Shown here piece after piece: positions 31,735-42,608 of a stretch of 64,000 bases of DNA. The stretch is from Streptomyces sp. CB02009 (GTDB lineage: Bacteria; Actinomycetota; Actinomycetes; Streptomycetales; Streptomycetaceae). The translations under genes and the position numbers were made by a program. Below the pieces are notes generated by a model, which had not been told where the DNA came from, did not search any database, and was given only the letters and a program-made list of their open reading frames with translations. Every line of letters starts with the position of its first letter. The first letter of the stretch is position 1. The stretch spans positions 1,182,441 to 1,246,440 of the forward strand of contig NZ_LIVV01000002.1 in the NCBI RefSeq assembly GCF_001905825.1, given 5' to 3'.

Positions 31735-32046
31735 ATGAGACCTGAGCATTGTTCGACGAGGAACCACATAGAGGTGTGGCACGACCGTGCGCTGCCGGCG
31801 GGCCCAGAGCGGATCGGGTTGTGGGTGGTGCTGCGCGGCTCGGTTCTGCCGATCCTCGTCTGGGCGGGCGTCGGGTGCTTCGTGTACGTCCTCTACAACC
31901 CGCTCGCGGCGATGGTCCTCGGTGGGCTCTTCGCGTTGTCCTTCAGCGTGGGGTTCGGGCTCCGTCGCAGGGCGAGGCACTCGGTTCGCTGCAGTGTCTA
32001 CGGCGCGGTGGGGGGAGTGCTCGACAAATCCATGGCCGGGTTCTGA
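31735..32046 (+). CDS. Small two-helix membrane protein of unknown function
   Basis: The ATG at 31735 gives 103 residues. After an N-terminal hydrophilic part ('RNHIEVWHDRALPAGPERIG') there are two hydrophobic segments ('LWVVLRGSVLPILVWAGVGCFVYVLY' and 'AAMVLGGLFALSFSVGFGL') and a basic tail with two Cys-flanked Arg residues. No family was recognised. A GTG just downstream could be the true start. A 15-bp hairpin follows about 90 bp after the stop. Confidence 0.5.
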   Translation: MRPEHCSTRNHIEVWHDRALPAGPERIGLWVVLRGSVLPILVWAGVGCFVYVLYNPLAAMVLGGLFALSFSVGFGLRRRARHSVRCSVYGAVGGVLDKSMAGF

Positions 32047-32133
32047 GGCGTTGCGGAGGAGGGGCGGGGCTGCGGCGACGAGCCGGCACGTCGCGCCGTC
32101 GGTCGCTTCCGATCCGCGCCGACCGGCAAGGGG

Positions 32134-32172
32134 CCACCGGCTCCGTCGGGGCTGTCACGACGGAGCCGGTGG
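32134..32172. terminator. Hairpin between convergent genes
   Basis: Perfect 15-bp stem (32134-32148 with 32158-32172, 9-nt loop) between the small membrane protein and the deazaflavin-family gene. Confidence 0.75.
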
Positions 32173-32187
32173 TCCGGGAGGAGCTGC

Positions 32188-32625
32188 TCAGCCGACCCGC
32201 TCGACCACGAAGACGGGAATCTCCCGGTCGGTCTTGAGCTGGTAGTCGGCGTAGTCGGGGAAGGCCGCGACCGCGCGCTCCCACCAGGCGGCGCGCTCCT
32301 CGCCGGTGACGAGGCGGGCTTCCATGTCCCAGGCCTGGGTGCCGTCGCGTACCTCGACGAGGGGTGAGGCGACGAGGTTGTGGTACCAGACGGGGTGCTT
32401 GACGGCGCCGCCGTTCGAGGCGACGAGTGCGTACGCCCCGTCGTGCTCGACCCGCATGAGCGGGGTCTTGCGGAGTTTCCCGCTCTTCACGCCGCGGTTC
32501 GTGACCAGGACGACCGGCATGCCCCGCATGGTGGTGCCCTTGGTGCCGCCGGACGACTCGTACAGCTCGACCTGATTGCGCACCCAGGCCGTCGGGCTGG
32601 GCTCGTATTCACCTTCGAGTGGCAT
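32188..32625 (-). CDS. Deazaflavin (F420)-dependent nitroreductase family protein
   Basis: The 145-residue protein has the DDN/FDOR-A pattern: '[85 protein letters not shown]', a split-barrel fold with the basic 'GKLRKTP' loop that binds the F420 tail. Members reduce quinones or nitro compounds using F420H2 in actinobacteria. The length is normal. It is divergent from an alpha/beta hydrolase gene about 115 bp away. Confidence 0.9.
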   Translation of the reverse strand: MPLEGEYEPSPTAWVRNQVELYESSGGTKGTTMRGMPVVLVTNRGVKSGKLRKTPLMRVEHDGAYALVASNGGAVKHPVWYHNLVASPLVEVRDGTQAWDMEARLVTGEERAAWWERAVAAFPDYADYQLKTDREIPVFVVERVG

Positions 32626-32740
32626 GGCGTCCCTTTCGTTGGTCCTGTACCGCCGCCCGCCCGCCCGGCGTTGTCAGTGTCGAATCCTAGGCTGGCTTGA
32701 GACATGACGGACGCGCGCGACACAGGGGAGAGCACACGGC

Positions 32741-33538
32741 ATGCGGGAATTGTTCCTGGCGGGGCAGCGGGCGTACATCCGATGGATCGATCTGCCGGGT
32801 GCGGGGGACGGGCCGGTGCGCGTGTTCGTCCATGGCCTCGGGTGCACCTCGGCCTCGGACTTCGCCCACATCGCGGCCCACCCCGCGCTGGGTGGCGGCC
32901 GGGCGCTGCTCGTGGACCTGCTCGGGTACGGGCTGAGCGACCGGCCCGCGGAGTTCGACTACCGCATGGAGTCCCAGGCGGAGGCGGTCGGCGCGGTGCT
33001 CGACCACCTCGGCCTCAGGGGGGTGGACCTCGTCGGGCACTCCATGGGCGGTGCGGTGACGATCCATCTGGCGGCCGGGCGCCCGGAGCTGGTGGCGAGA
33101 CTCGTGGTGGCGGAGCCGAACCTCTACGGGGGCGGCGGCGTGTTCAGTTCCCCGGTGGCCGCCCAGGACGAGGACGCGTTCGTGGCGGAGGGATTCGCCC
33201 GGATGGTGGCAGGCGTCGACCGCGCCGACTACGCGGCCCGGCTCCGCCTCGCCGACCCGAGGGCCGTGCACCGCAGCGCGGTCGCCCTGGTCGAGGGCAG
33301 CACGCCCGCCCCCGGTGACCTCCTCGCCGGGCTCAGGATCCCCCGGACCTATCTGGTGGGGGAGCGGAGCCTGCCGGACCCCGACGCGGAGAAGGCCGCC
33401 GGGTTCGGGCTCCCGGTGATCGGGATCCCCGGGGCGGGGCACAACCTGATGCTGGACAACCCGGACGGATTCGCCACGGCGCTCGCCCGCGCCCTGCCGA
33501 TTGCGCCGACCTCGCGTCCCGGCCACGAAAGGGCCTGA
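32741..33538 (+). CDS. Alpha/beta-fold hydrolase
   Basis: The 265-residue cytoplasmic protein (no signal peptide) has an oxyanion motif 'VFVHGLGCTS', nucleophile GHSMGG (Ser101) in 'DLVGHSMGGAVTIHLAAG', a 'LVGERSLPDPDAE' acid region, and base 'GIPGAGHNLMLDNPDGF'. It belongs to the broad esterase/haloperoxidase-like group, with unknown substrate. It lies head-to-head with the F420-type gene and could share a divergent promoter. Confidence 0.85.
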   Translation: MRELFLAGQRAYIRWIDLPGAGDGPVRVFVHGLGCTSASDFAHIAAHPALGGGRALLVDLLGYGLSDRPAEFDYRMESQAEAVGAVLDHLGLRGVDLVGHSMGGAVTIHLAAGRPELVARLVVAEPNLYGGGGVFSSPVAAQDEDAFVAEGFARMVAGVDRADYAARLRLADPRAVHRSAVALVEGSTPAPGDLLAGLRIPRTYLVGERSLPDPDAEKAAGFGLPVIGIPGAGHNLMLDNPDGFATALARALPIAPTSRPGHERA

Positions 33539-33766
33539 TCAGGCCAGTGGGGAGGGGTTCGGCGGGGGTTCGATTGCAAGCGTGTGGCAGATGCATGACA
33601 AGGCGTCAACTTCCTTGAGCCACGCCCGTGGAGCGGCCAGGCTGCTGATCACGACGGGACCGGACACACCGGTCCCGACCGTGCACGTGGCCCCACGTGC
33701 GCCCCCCCCACAGTCGCGCAGTCCCACCCCACCGGGCGCGACGCCCATGAGGAGGAATCCCTCGTA
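33539..33766. other. Upstream region of the subtilase gene
   Basis: 228 bp without a gene. It contains a poly-C run and CACGTG-type sequence (33683-33710) and ends with AGGAGGAAT before the subtilase ATG. No further element was recognised. Confidence 0.35.
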
Positions 33767-34981
33767 ATGGCACTCCCGCAGAACACCCGGACCCGCTTCG
33801 CCGTGACGGCCTCCGCCGCGAGCATCGCCGCCCTGCTCGGCACCTTCGCCGCCGTCCCGGCCCACGCGGCCCCCGCGGAGGGCACCGTCCTCGCGGCGGG
33901 CTCGGCCGACGCGATACCCGGCAGCTACATCGTCACCCTCAAGCAGGGCGCGGGCTTCAAGGCCGCCTCGGCCCAGGGCCGCAGCCTGATCTCCGGCTAC
34001 GGCGGCACGGTCCGCAAGACGTTCGGCTCCGCCGTCAACGGCTACACCGCCACCCTCGACGCGACGGCGGCCCGCCGGCTCGCCGCCGACCCCGCCGTGG
34101 CCTCCGTCGAGCAGAACCAGATCGTCCGCGCCGACGCGACGCAGACCAACGCCCCCTGGGGCCTGGACCGCATCGACCAGGCGAACCTGCCGCTCTCCGG
34201 CACGTACACCTACCCCGACTCCGCCGGCGGCGGCGTCACGGCGTACGTGATCGACACCGGCGTCCGGATCAGCCACTCCGAGATCGCCGGGCGCGCGGTG
34301 AACGGGTACGACGCGGTCGACGGAGACACCGTCGCGCAGGACGGCAACGGCCACGGCACCCACGTCGCCACCACGATCGCCGGAACCACCTACGGTGTGG
34401 CCAAGTCGGCGAAGATCGTGGCCGTCCGCGTCCTCGACAACAACGGCTCCGGAACCACGGCCGGCGTCATCGCGGGCATCGACTGGGTCACCGCCCACCA
34501 CACCGCCGGCGCCCCGGCCGTCGCCAACCTCTCCCTGGGCGGCGGCGCGTCCACCACCCTGGACAACGCGGTGAAGAACTCCATCGCCGACGGCGTCACC
34601 TACGCGGTCGCCGCCGGCAACTCCGGCGCCAACGCCTCCTCCACGTCGCCCGCCCGGGTCCCCGCGGCGATCACCGTCGGCGCCACGAGCAACACCGACG
34701 CCAAGGCCAGCTGGTCCAACTACGGTTCGGTCCTCGACCTCTTCGCGCCCGGTGTGTCGATCACCGCGGGCTGGAACACCAGCGACACCGCCACCAGCAC
34801 GATCTCGGGCACCTCGATGGCCACCCCGCACGTCGCGGGCGCCGCCGCGATCTACCTCGCGGGCCACCCCTCCGCGACGCCCGCCCAGGTGTCCACCGCC
34901 CTCGTCAACGGCGCCACGACCGGGAAGGTGACCAGCCCGGGCAGCGGCTCCCCGAACCGGCTCCTGAGGATCGTCCCGTAA
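33767..34981 (+). CDS. Secreted S8 subtilase with I9 propeptide
   Basis: Start ATG 33767, with AGGAGG upstream, 404 residues. A signal peptide (about 1-35) leads to an inhibitor-I9 propeptide ('IPGSYIVTLKQGAG...AVNGYTATLDATAARRLAADPAVASVEQNQIV', about 50-122), then a proteinase-K-like catalytic domain. Asp163 (VIDTG), His199 (GHGTHVA) and Ser350 (GTSMATPHVAG) form the triad, and Asn285 (AAGNSG) is the oxyanion residue. It is autoprocessed outside the cell to degrade protein. There is no C-terminal domain beyond the core. Three 28-bp repeats and a terminator follow. Confidence 0.95.
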   Translation: MALPQNTRTRFAVTASAASIAALLGTFAAVPAHAAPAEGTVLAAGSADAIPGSYIVTLKQGAGFKAASAQGRSLISGYGGTVRKTFGSAVNGYTATLDATAARRLAADPAVASVEQNQIVRADATQTNAPWGLDRIDQANLPLSGTYTYPDSAGGGVTAYVIDTGVRISHSEIAGRAVNGYDAVDGDTVAQDGNGHGTHVATTIAGTTYGVAKSAKIVAVRVLDNNGSGTTAGVIAGIDWVTAHHTAGAPAVANLSLGGGASTTLDNAVKNSIADGVTYAVAAGNSGANASSTSPARVPAAITVGATSNTDAKASWSNYGSVLDLFAPGVSITAGWNTSDTATSTISGTSMATPHVAGAAAIYLAGHPSATPAQVSTALVNGATTGKVTSPGSGSPNRLLRIVP

Positions 34982-34983
34982 CC

Positions 34984-35067
34984 GCGGACAGGTGAGGACC
35001 GTCCCGTAGTTTCGGACAGGGCAGGGACGTCTCGTAGTTCCGGACAGGTCAGGCAAGTCCCGTAGTT
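34984..35067. repeat. Three 28-bp tandem repeats after the subtilase gene
   Basis: Units 34984-35011, 35012-35039 and 35040-35067 all run from CGGACAGG to CCCGTAGTT (with small changes, for example TCTCGTAGTT in the second). They begin 2 bp after the subtilase stop and end 9 bp before a strong hairpin. Confidence 0.8.
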
Positions 35068-35076
35068 CCGACCACG

Positions 35077-35113
35077 CACCGCCCCGGAGGCAGCCGGCGC
35101 CTCCGGGGCGGTG
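35077..35113 (+). terminator. Hairpin terminator of the subtilase gene
   Basis: Perfect 15-bp stem (35077-35091 with 35099-35113, loop of 7). Confidence 0.8.
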
Positions 35114-35206
35114 CCGTGCCCCGGCCCCACCGCGGTGGGCCGCGTTCCTGAGAGGATCGACGGCGAGACAGCCCCCCGGTCCTCCGACCCGCATCAGGAG
35201 CCCCCC

Positions 35207-36193
35207 GTGCACACCCCGCTCACGTACGCCGACATCAAGACCGCGGCCGATCGGATCGCCGGACAGGTCCGCCCCGTCACGGTGGCCGAGGCGGAGCCAG
35301 GCGCCGAGGCGTACACGCTCCACCTCGCCCTGGAACACATGCAGCACACCGGCTCCTTCAAGGCACGCGGAGCGCAGAACTTCCTGCTCGCCCACCGCGA
35401 GGACGGCACCCTTCCCGCCGCCGGAGTCACGATCGCCTCCGGCGGCAACGCCGGGCTCGCCTGCGCCTGGGCCGCGCTGCGGCAGGGCGTCCGCGCCACC
35501 GTCTTCCTGCCGACCACCGCGCCCAAGGTGAAGGCCGACAGGCTCGCCGGCTACGGCGCCGACGTCCGGCTCGTCGGCACGGAGTACGCCGAAGCGCTCG
35601 CGGCCTGCGAGGCGTTCGCGGCCGAGACGGGGGCGCTCGCCTCCCACGCCTACGACCATCCGCTGATCGCCGCCGGGGCCGGCACCCTGCTCGACGAGAT
35701 CCACGACCGGATCCCGGACCTCGACACGGTCGTCGTCGCGGTCGGCGGGGGCGGCCTCTTCTCCGGCGTCGCCACCGCGGCCCGGCACCACGGCATCCGC
35801 ACCGTCGCCGTCGAACCCGAGAACTGCCGCGCCCTCGACGCCGCGCTCCGGGCCGGACACCCCGTCGACGTGCCCGTCGACTCCGTCGCCGCGGACTCGC
35901 TCGGCGCCCGGCGAGCCTCCGCCACCGCCCTGGCGGCCGCCCGGCACGACGGAGTCCGCACCGTCCTCGTCCCCGACACCGCGATCATCCGTGCCCGCCG
36001 GGCCCTGTGGCACGACCGCCGGCTCGCCGTGGAGCACGCCGCCGCCACCGCCCTGGCCGCCCTCACGCCCCCGGACCGGCAGGACGACTCGACGTACGGC
36101 TACCGTCCGGCCCCGGGCGAGAAGGTCTGCGTCGTCCTCTGCGGAGCCAACACGGACCCCACCGACCTCGCGCACACCGCGGAAGCCGAGTAG
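35207..36193 (+). CDS. PLP-dependent serine/threonine dehydratase
   Basis: Start is the GTG at 35207 with CAGGAG 6 nt upstream, giving 328 residues. It is a fold-type II PLP enzyme. 'LEHMQHTGSFKARGAQNFLL' holds the Schiff-base Lys52, and 'IASGGNAGLACAWAA' is the substrate loop. 'VVVAVGGGGLFSGVATA' is the phosphate-binding Gly-rich turn. A Cys in 'VCVVLCGANTDP' replaces the usual Ser/Gly near the end. It converts L-Thr/L-Ser or a related hydroxyamino acid to 2-oxo acid and ammonia; there is no ACT domain, so it would be unregulated (catabolic type). The gene for a hypothetical protein begins 7 bp after its stop. Confidence 0.9.
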   Translation: MHTPLTYADIKTAADRIAGQVRPVTVAEAEPGAEAYTLHLALEHMQHTGSFKARGAQNFLLAHREDGTLPAAGVTIASGGNAGLACAWAALRQGVRATVFLPTTAPKVKADRLAGYGADVRLVGTEYAEALAACEAFAAETGALASHAYDHPLIAAGAGTLLDEIHDRIPDLDTVVVAVGGGGLFSGVATAARHHGIRTVAVEPENCRALDAALRAGHPVDVPVDSVAADSLGARRASATALAAARHDGVRTVLVPDTAIIRARRALWHDRRLAVEHAAATALAALTPPDRQDDSTYGYRPAPGEKVCVVLCGANTDPTDLAHTAEAE

Positions 36194-36200
36194 CCCGCCC

Positions 36201-36743
36201 ATGGACAGCGCGCGCCCCGCGACCTCGCTCACCCACCCCGACGACCCGGCGTTCCGGGCCTGGCTCCGGGCCCTCTCCCACGCCTTCGACCACGACTTCG
36301 AGGAGGACCTCGGCTCGCCGGGCGGGCGCGCCTTCCTCCTGGCCGCCTTCACCGACAACGGTGCCGTCCCCGCGCCCCACTTCGCCCCCCTCGTGGACGA
36401 GTACCGACGGGTCCACGCGGAGCGGGTCGTCGCCGCGCTGCTCGCCCGGGCGCGCCGGGACACGGGCCGTGCCTTCGACGTACCGGTCCGCCACGAGTGG
36501 TCCGACGCCCCGGACGGGATCGGCAGTGTCTTCGTCGGCCACGAGCCCGTCGAGGGTCTCGACCCGGTCGGCATGGCCGTCGCGGCGGCCGAGGGCGTCC
36601 AGTGCCACCTCGCCGACCGCGAGCTCCTGGTCTGGCCGCTCTGCCCCGACCACCGCACCGGCCCCCACGCCACCCGCACCCCCGACGGCGCGGCCTGGGT
36701 CTGCTCGGTCACGCACCACGTGGTGGCACCGGTCCCGAGCTGA
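36201..36743 (+). CDS. Hypothetical protein coupled to the dehydratase gene
   Basis: The ATG at 36201, 7 bp after the dehydratase stop, gives 180 residues. The N-terminal 'SLTHPDDPAFRAWLRALSHAFDHDFEEDLGSPGGRAFLLAAFTDNGAVPAPHFAPLVDEYRRVHAERVVAALLARARR' is helical. The C-terminal part has 'LVWPLCPDHRTGPHATRTPDGAAWVCSVTHHVVAPVP', with a C-x2-H and C-x4-HH arrangement that could bind a metal. No family was recognised. The tight spacing suggests co-translation with the dehydratase. Confidence 0.55.
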   Translation: MDSARPATSLTHPDDPAFRAWLRALSHAFDHDFEEDLGSPGGRAFLLAAFTDNGAVPAPHFAPLVDEYRRVHAERVVAALLARARRDTGRAFDVPVRHEWSDAPDGIGSVFVGHEPVEGLDPVGMAVAAAEGVQCHLADRELLVWPLCPDHRTGPHATRTPDGAAWVCSVTHHVVAPVPS

Positions 36744-36798
36744 GCGAACGGGAGGGCCGGTGGCACCGGGCGCCCGTCCCGTGCGTCAGGATGGGGGC

Positions 36799-37332
36799 AT
36801 GACCGAGATTCGTACCCCCCGTCTCATCCTCCGGCGCTGGAGCGACGACGACCTTGTCCCGCTGGCCGAGATCAACGCCGATCACGAGGTGATGCGCTGG
36901 ATCGGGGACGGCTCGGTCCTGGACATGGAGCGGACCGCCGAGGACATCGAGCGGTACGAGGAGGAGTGGGACGAGGAGGGCTTCGGGATCTTCGCCGTCG
37001 AGCTCATCGCCTCGGGCGAGCTGATCGGCTTCGCCGGTCTGTCCCTGCCGGAGTTCCTCCCGGAGGTGATGCCGGACGTGGAGATCGGCTGGCGCCTGGG
37101 CAGGCAGTTCTGGGGCCAGGGATACGCCTCGGAGGCCGCCCACGCGGTCCTGGAGTTCGCACTCCAGGACCGCGGGCTCGACCGGGTCGTCGCCATCACC
37201 CACATCAGCAACCAGGCCTCAGAGAACGTCATCGGCAAGCTCGGCATGACCGAGGAGCGCGAGACGACCCATCCGGCCTTCGGCGTCCCCCTGCGGATCT
37301 ACGCGATCGACCTCACCGAGTACGAGGCCTGA
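36799..37332 (+). CDS. RimJ/RimL-type GNAT acetyltransferase
   Basis: The ATG at 36799 gives 177 residues. The GNAT fold is shown by 'TPRLILRRWSDDDLVPLAEINADHEVMRWIGDGS', 'ELIGFAGLSLPEFLPEVMPDVEIGWRLGRQFWGQGYASEAAHAVLEFALQDRGLDRVVAITHISNQASENVIGKLGM'. The latter includes the acetyl-CoA pyrophosphate motif (GQGYAS) and the NQAS-N segment of the RimJ/RimL clade. It would acetylate an N-terminal or side-chain amine on a protein or antibiotic. Downstream lies a convergent serine hydrolase gene. Confidence 0.88.
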   Translation: MTEIRTPRLILRRWSDDDLVPLAEINADHEVMRWIGDGSVLDMERTAEDIERYEEEWDEEGFGIFAVELIASGELIGFAGLSLPEFLPEVMPDVEIGWRLGRQFWGQGYASEAAHAVLEFALQDRGLDRVVAITHISNQASENVIGKLGMTEERETTHPAFGVPLRIYAIDLTEYEA

Positions 37333-37352
37333 CGACCCCGGTCGCGAACGCC

Positions 37353-38885
<1,533 letters not shown>

Positions 38886-38945
38886 TCACACGGGGTTCAG
38901 CCGTTCACCGCCGTTCCCGGCCGGTGATCACGTGTCGCCGAACGG

Positions 38946-41198
<2,253 letters not shown>

Positions 41199-41274
41199 TC
41201 AGCCGGGGCGGGCACCAGTGGGGTGTCGTGTGCCCGACCGGAGCCGTGGTGTGCCTTGGCTATTGCCGGAACCG

Positions 41275-41302
41275 ATCCTACGATGGACAGAGTCCAAGTC
41301 AA
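41275..41302 (-). promoter_or_regulatory. katG promoter with an inverted repeat in the spacer
   Basis: For katG (minus strand), TTGACT (41302-41297) and TAGGAT (41280-41275) are spaced 16 nt. The whole spacer is taken up by the inverted repeat TGGAC-AGA-GTCCA (41284-41296). A Fur/CatR-type repressor bound there would block RNA polymerase. The adjacent divergent Fur-family gene starts 35 bp away, so autoregulation is also likely. Confidence 0.7.
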
Positions 41303-41336
41303 GAACCACGCCAATGATCGGAAGAGGTGGGCCGAA

Positions 41337-41750
41337 ATGAGCGACCTGCTGGAGCGCCTGCGTGCGCGCGGCTGGCGTATGACGTCCCAGCGGCGTGTCG
41401 TCGCGGAGGTCCTCGCCGGCGAGCATGTGCACCTCACGGCCGACGAGGTGCACGCGCGCGCCGTGGCACGCCTTCCGGAGATCGCGCGGGCGACCGTCTA
41501 CAACACGCTGGGTGAGCTGGTGGCCCTCGGCGAGGTCGTGGAGCTCTCCACGGACGGCCGGGCGAAGCGGTACGACCCGAACGCCCACCACGCGCACCAG
41601 CACCTGGTCTGCTCGAACTGCGGGATCATCCGCGACGTCCATCCGACGGGGGACCCGCTGGCGGTCCTCCCGCCCGCCGAGCGGTTCGGCTTCACCGTCT
41701 CCAAGGCCGACGTGACGTACCGCGGTCTCTGCCCCGCGTGCGCTGCCTGA
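41337..41750 (+). CDS. Fur-family peroxide-responsive regulator (CatR/FurA-like)
   Basis: The ATG at 41337 gives 137 residues. The N-terminal winged helix 'LLERLRARGWRMTSQRRVVAEVLAGEHVHLTADEVHARAVARLPEIARATVYNTLGELVALGEV' is Fur-like. The His-rich 'PNAHHAHQHLVCSNC' and two CxxC pairs (Cys92/95, Cys132/135) supply the structural zinc and regulatory metal sites. In Streptomyces, CatR and FurA of this type repress catalase or catalase-peroxidase genes. The known furA-katG pairs I recall are co-directional; here the regulator is divergent from katG. Confidence 0.9.
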   Translation: MSDLLERLRARGWRMTSQRRVVAEVLAGEHVHLTADEVHARAVARLPEIARATVYNTLGELVALGEVVELSTDGRAKRYDPNAHHAHQHLVCSNCGIIRDVHPTGDPLAVLPPAERFGFTVSKADVTYRGLCPACAA

Positions 41751-41762
41751 CCGGGAACGCGA

Positions 41763-41795
41763 GGAGCCCCTCCACCGTGACGGTGGAGGGGCTCC
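41763..41795. terminator. Bidirectional hairpin between Fur-type gene and tpx
   Basis: Perfect 14-bp stem (41763-41776 with 41782-41795), 5-nt loop, between the stops of the convergent Fur-type and tpx genes. Confidence 0.8.
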
Positions 41796-41823
41796 CGTGC
41801 GTCGCCGAGAGGCGGCGCGGTTC

Positions 41824-42324
41824 CTACTTGAGCGCGGCGAGCGCGTCGTCGTAGCTGGGCTCCTCGGCGATCTCGCCGACGAGCTGCGCGTGCAGAACGG
41901 TGTCGTTCTCGTCGAGGACGACGACCGCGCGGGCGGTCAGGCCGGCCAGCGGGCCGTCCGCGATCTCCACGCCGTAGTTGGTGTGGAACTCACGGCCGCG
42001 GAGCGTCGAGAGGTTCTTGACGTTCTCGAGGCCCTCGGCGCCGCAGAAGCGGGCCTGCGCGAAGGGGAGGTCGGCGGAGATGCAGAGCACCACCGTGTTC
42101 TCCAGCGCGCCGACCTTCTCGTTGAACGCGCGGACCGAGGACGCGCAGGTGGGCGTGTCGACGCTCGGGAAGATGTTGAGGACCTTCCGCTGGCCGGCGT
42201 AGTCCTTCAGCGACTTGTCGGCCAGGCCCTCGGCGACGAGCGAGAAGTCAGGAGCCTGGCTTCCCGGGGTCGGCAGGGTGCCGTTGACCTGTACCGGGCT
42301 GCCCTTCAGCGTGACCTGGGCCAT
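41824..42324 (-). CDS. tpx: Thiol peroxidase
   Basis: The 166-residue peroxiredoxin of the Tpx class has the peroxidatic Cys60 in '[17 protein letters not shown]', a resolving Cys94 in '[15 protein letters not shown]', and the helix-2 Arg. '[27 protein letters not shown]' is the Tpx C-terminal signature. It reduces H2O2 and alkyl hydroperoxides with thioredoxin. The ATG is preceded by AAGGAGA. It stands beside katG and the Fur-type gene, forming an oxidative-stress block. Confidence 0.95.
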   Translation of the reverse strand: MAQVTLKGSPVQVNGTLPTPGSQAPDFSLVAEGLADKSLKDYAGQRKVLNIFPSVDTPTCASSVRAFNEKVGALENTVVLCISADLPFAQARFCGAEGLENVKNLSTLRGREFHTNYGVEIADGPLAGLTARAVVVLDENDTVLHAQLVGEIAEEPSYDDALAALK

Positions 42325-42483
42325 GGGAGATCTCCTTAGGACGATGTAAGTGACAACGAGGGGAATCGTACGGCGTGGTGGCCCGCCCGCCGGACACGGC
42401 CATCAGGTCGGGCCCGGTGCGGCCGAGCACGAGTCGTTCAAGCACGTGAACTCCCGGGGTTCGCAGGGGTTGCGGTCCTCGAA

Positions 42484-42557
42484 GGTCTGGACCGGTGGAA
42501 GTGTGCACCGGGCAAGCTTTCGGCGGTCTTGACGGCCTTGGTTCAGACCTTTAGGTT
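42484..42557 (+). promoter_or_regulatory. Promoter of the lyase gene with DasR-like sites
   Basis: TTGACG (42529-42534) and TAGGTT (42552-42557) are spaced exactly 17 nt. The core GGTCTGGACC (42484-42493, 9/10 identical to the DasR core GGTCTAGACC) lies upstream of the -35. GGTTCAGACC (42540-42549, 8/10) lies within the spacer. Other GntR-family repressors recognise similar sites, so DasR is one possibility only. Confidence 0.5.
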
Positions 42558-42608
42558 CCACCCTCGACAGTCATCGAGCGTTCATGTACATGAAGAAGGA
42601 GCAACCCC

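Noticed and set aside
34984..35067. CRISPR array from the 28-bp repeats
   Set aside because: Repeats are directly tandem with no spacers between them.
33539..36766. About 1075-codon minus-strand frame opposite the subtilase and dehydratase
   Set aside because: The subtilase triad and dehydratase PLP motifs are on the plus strand. The frame also reads through the 28-bp repeats and the terminator.
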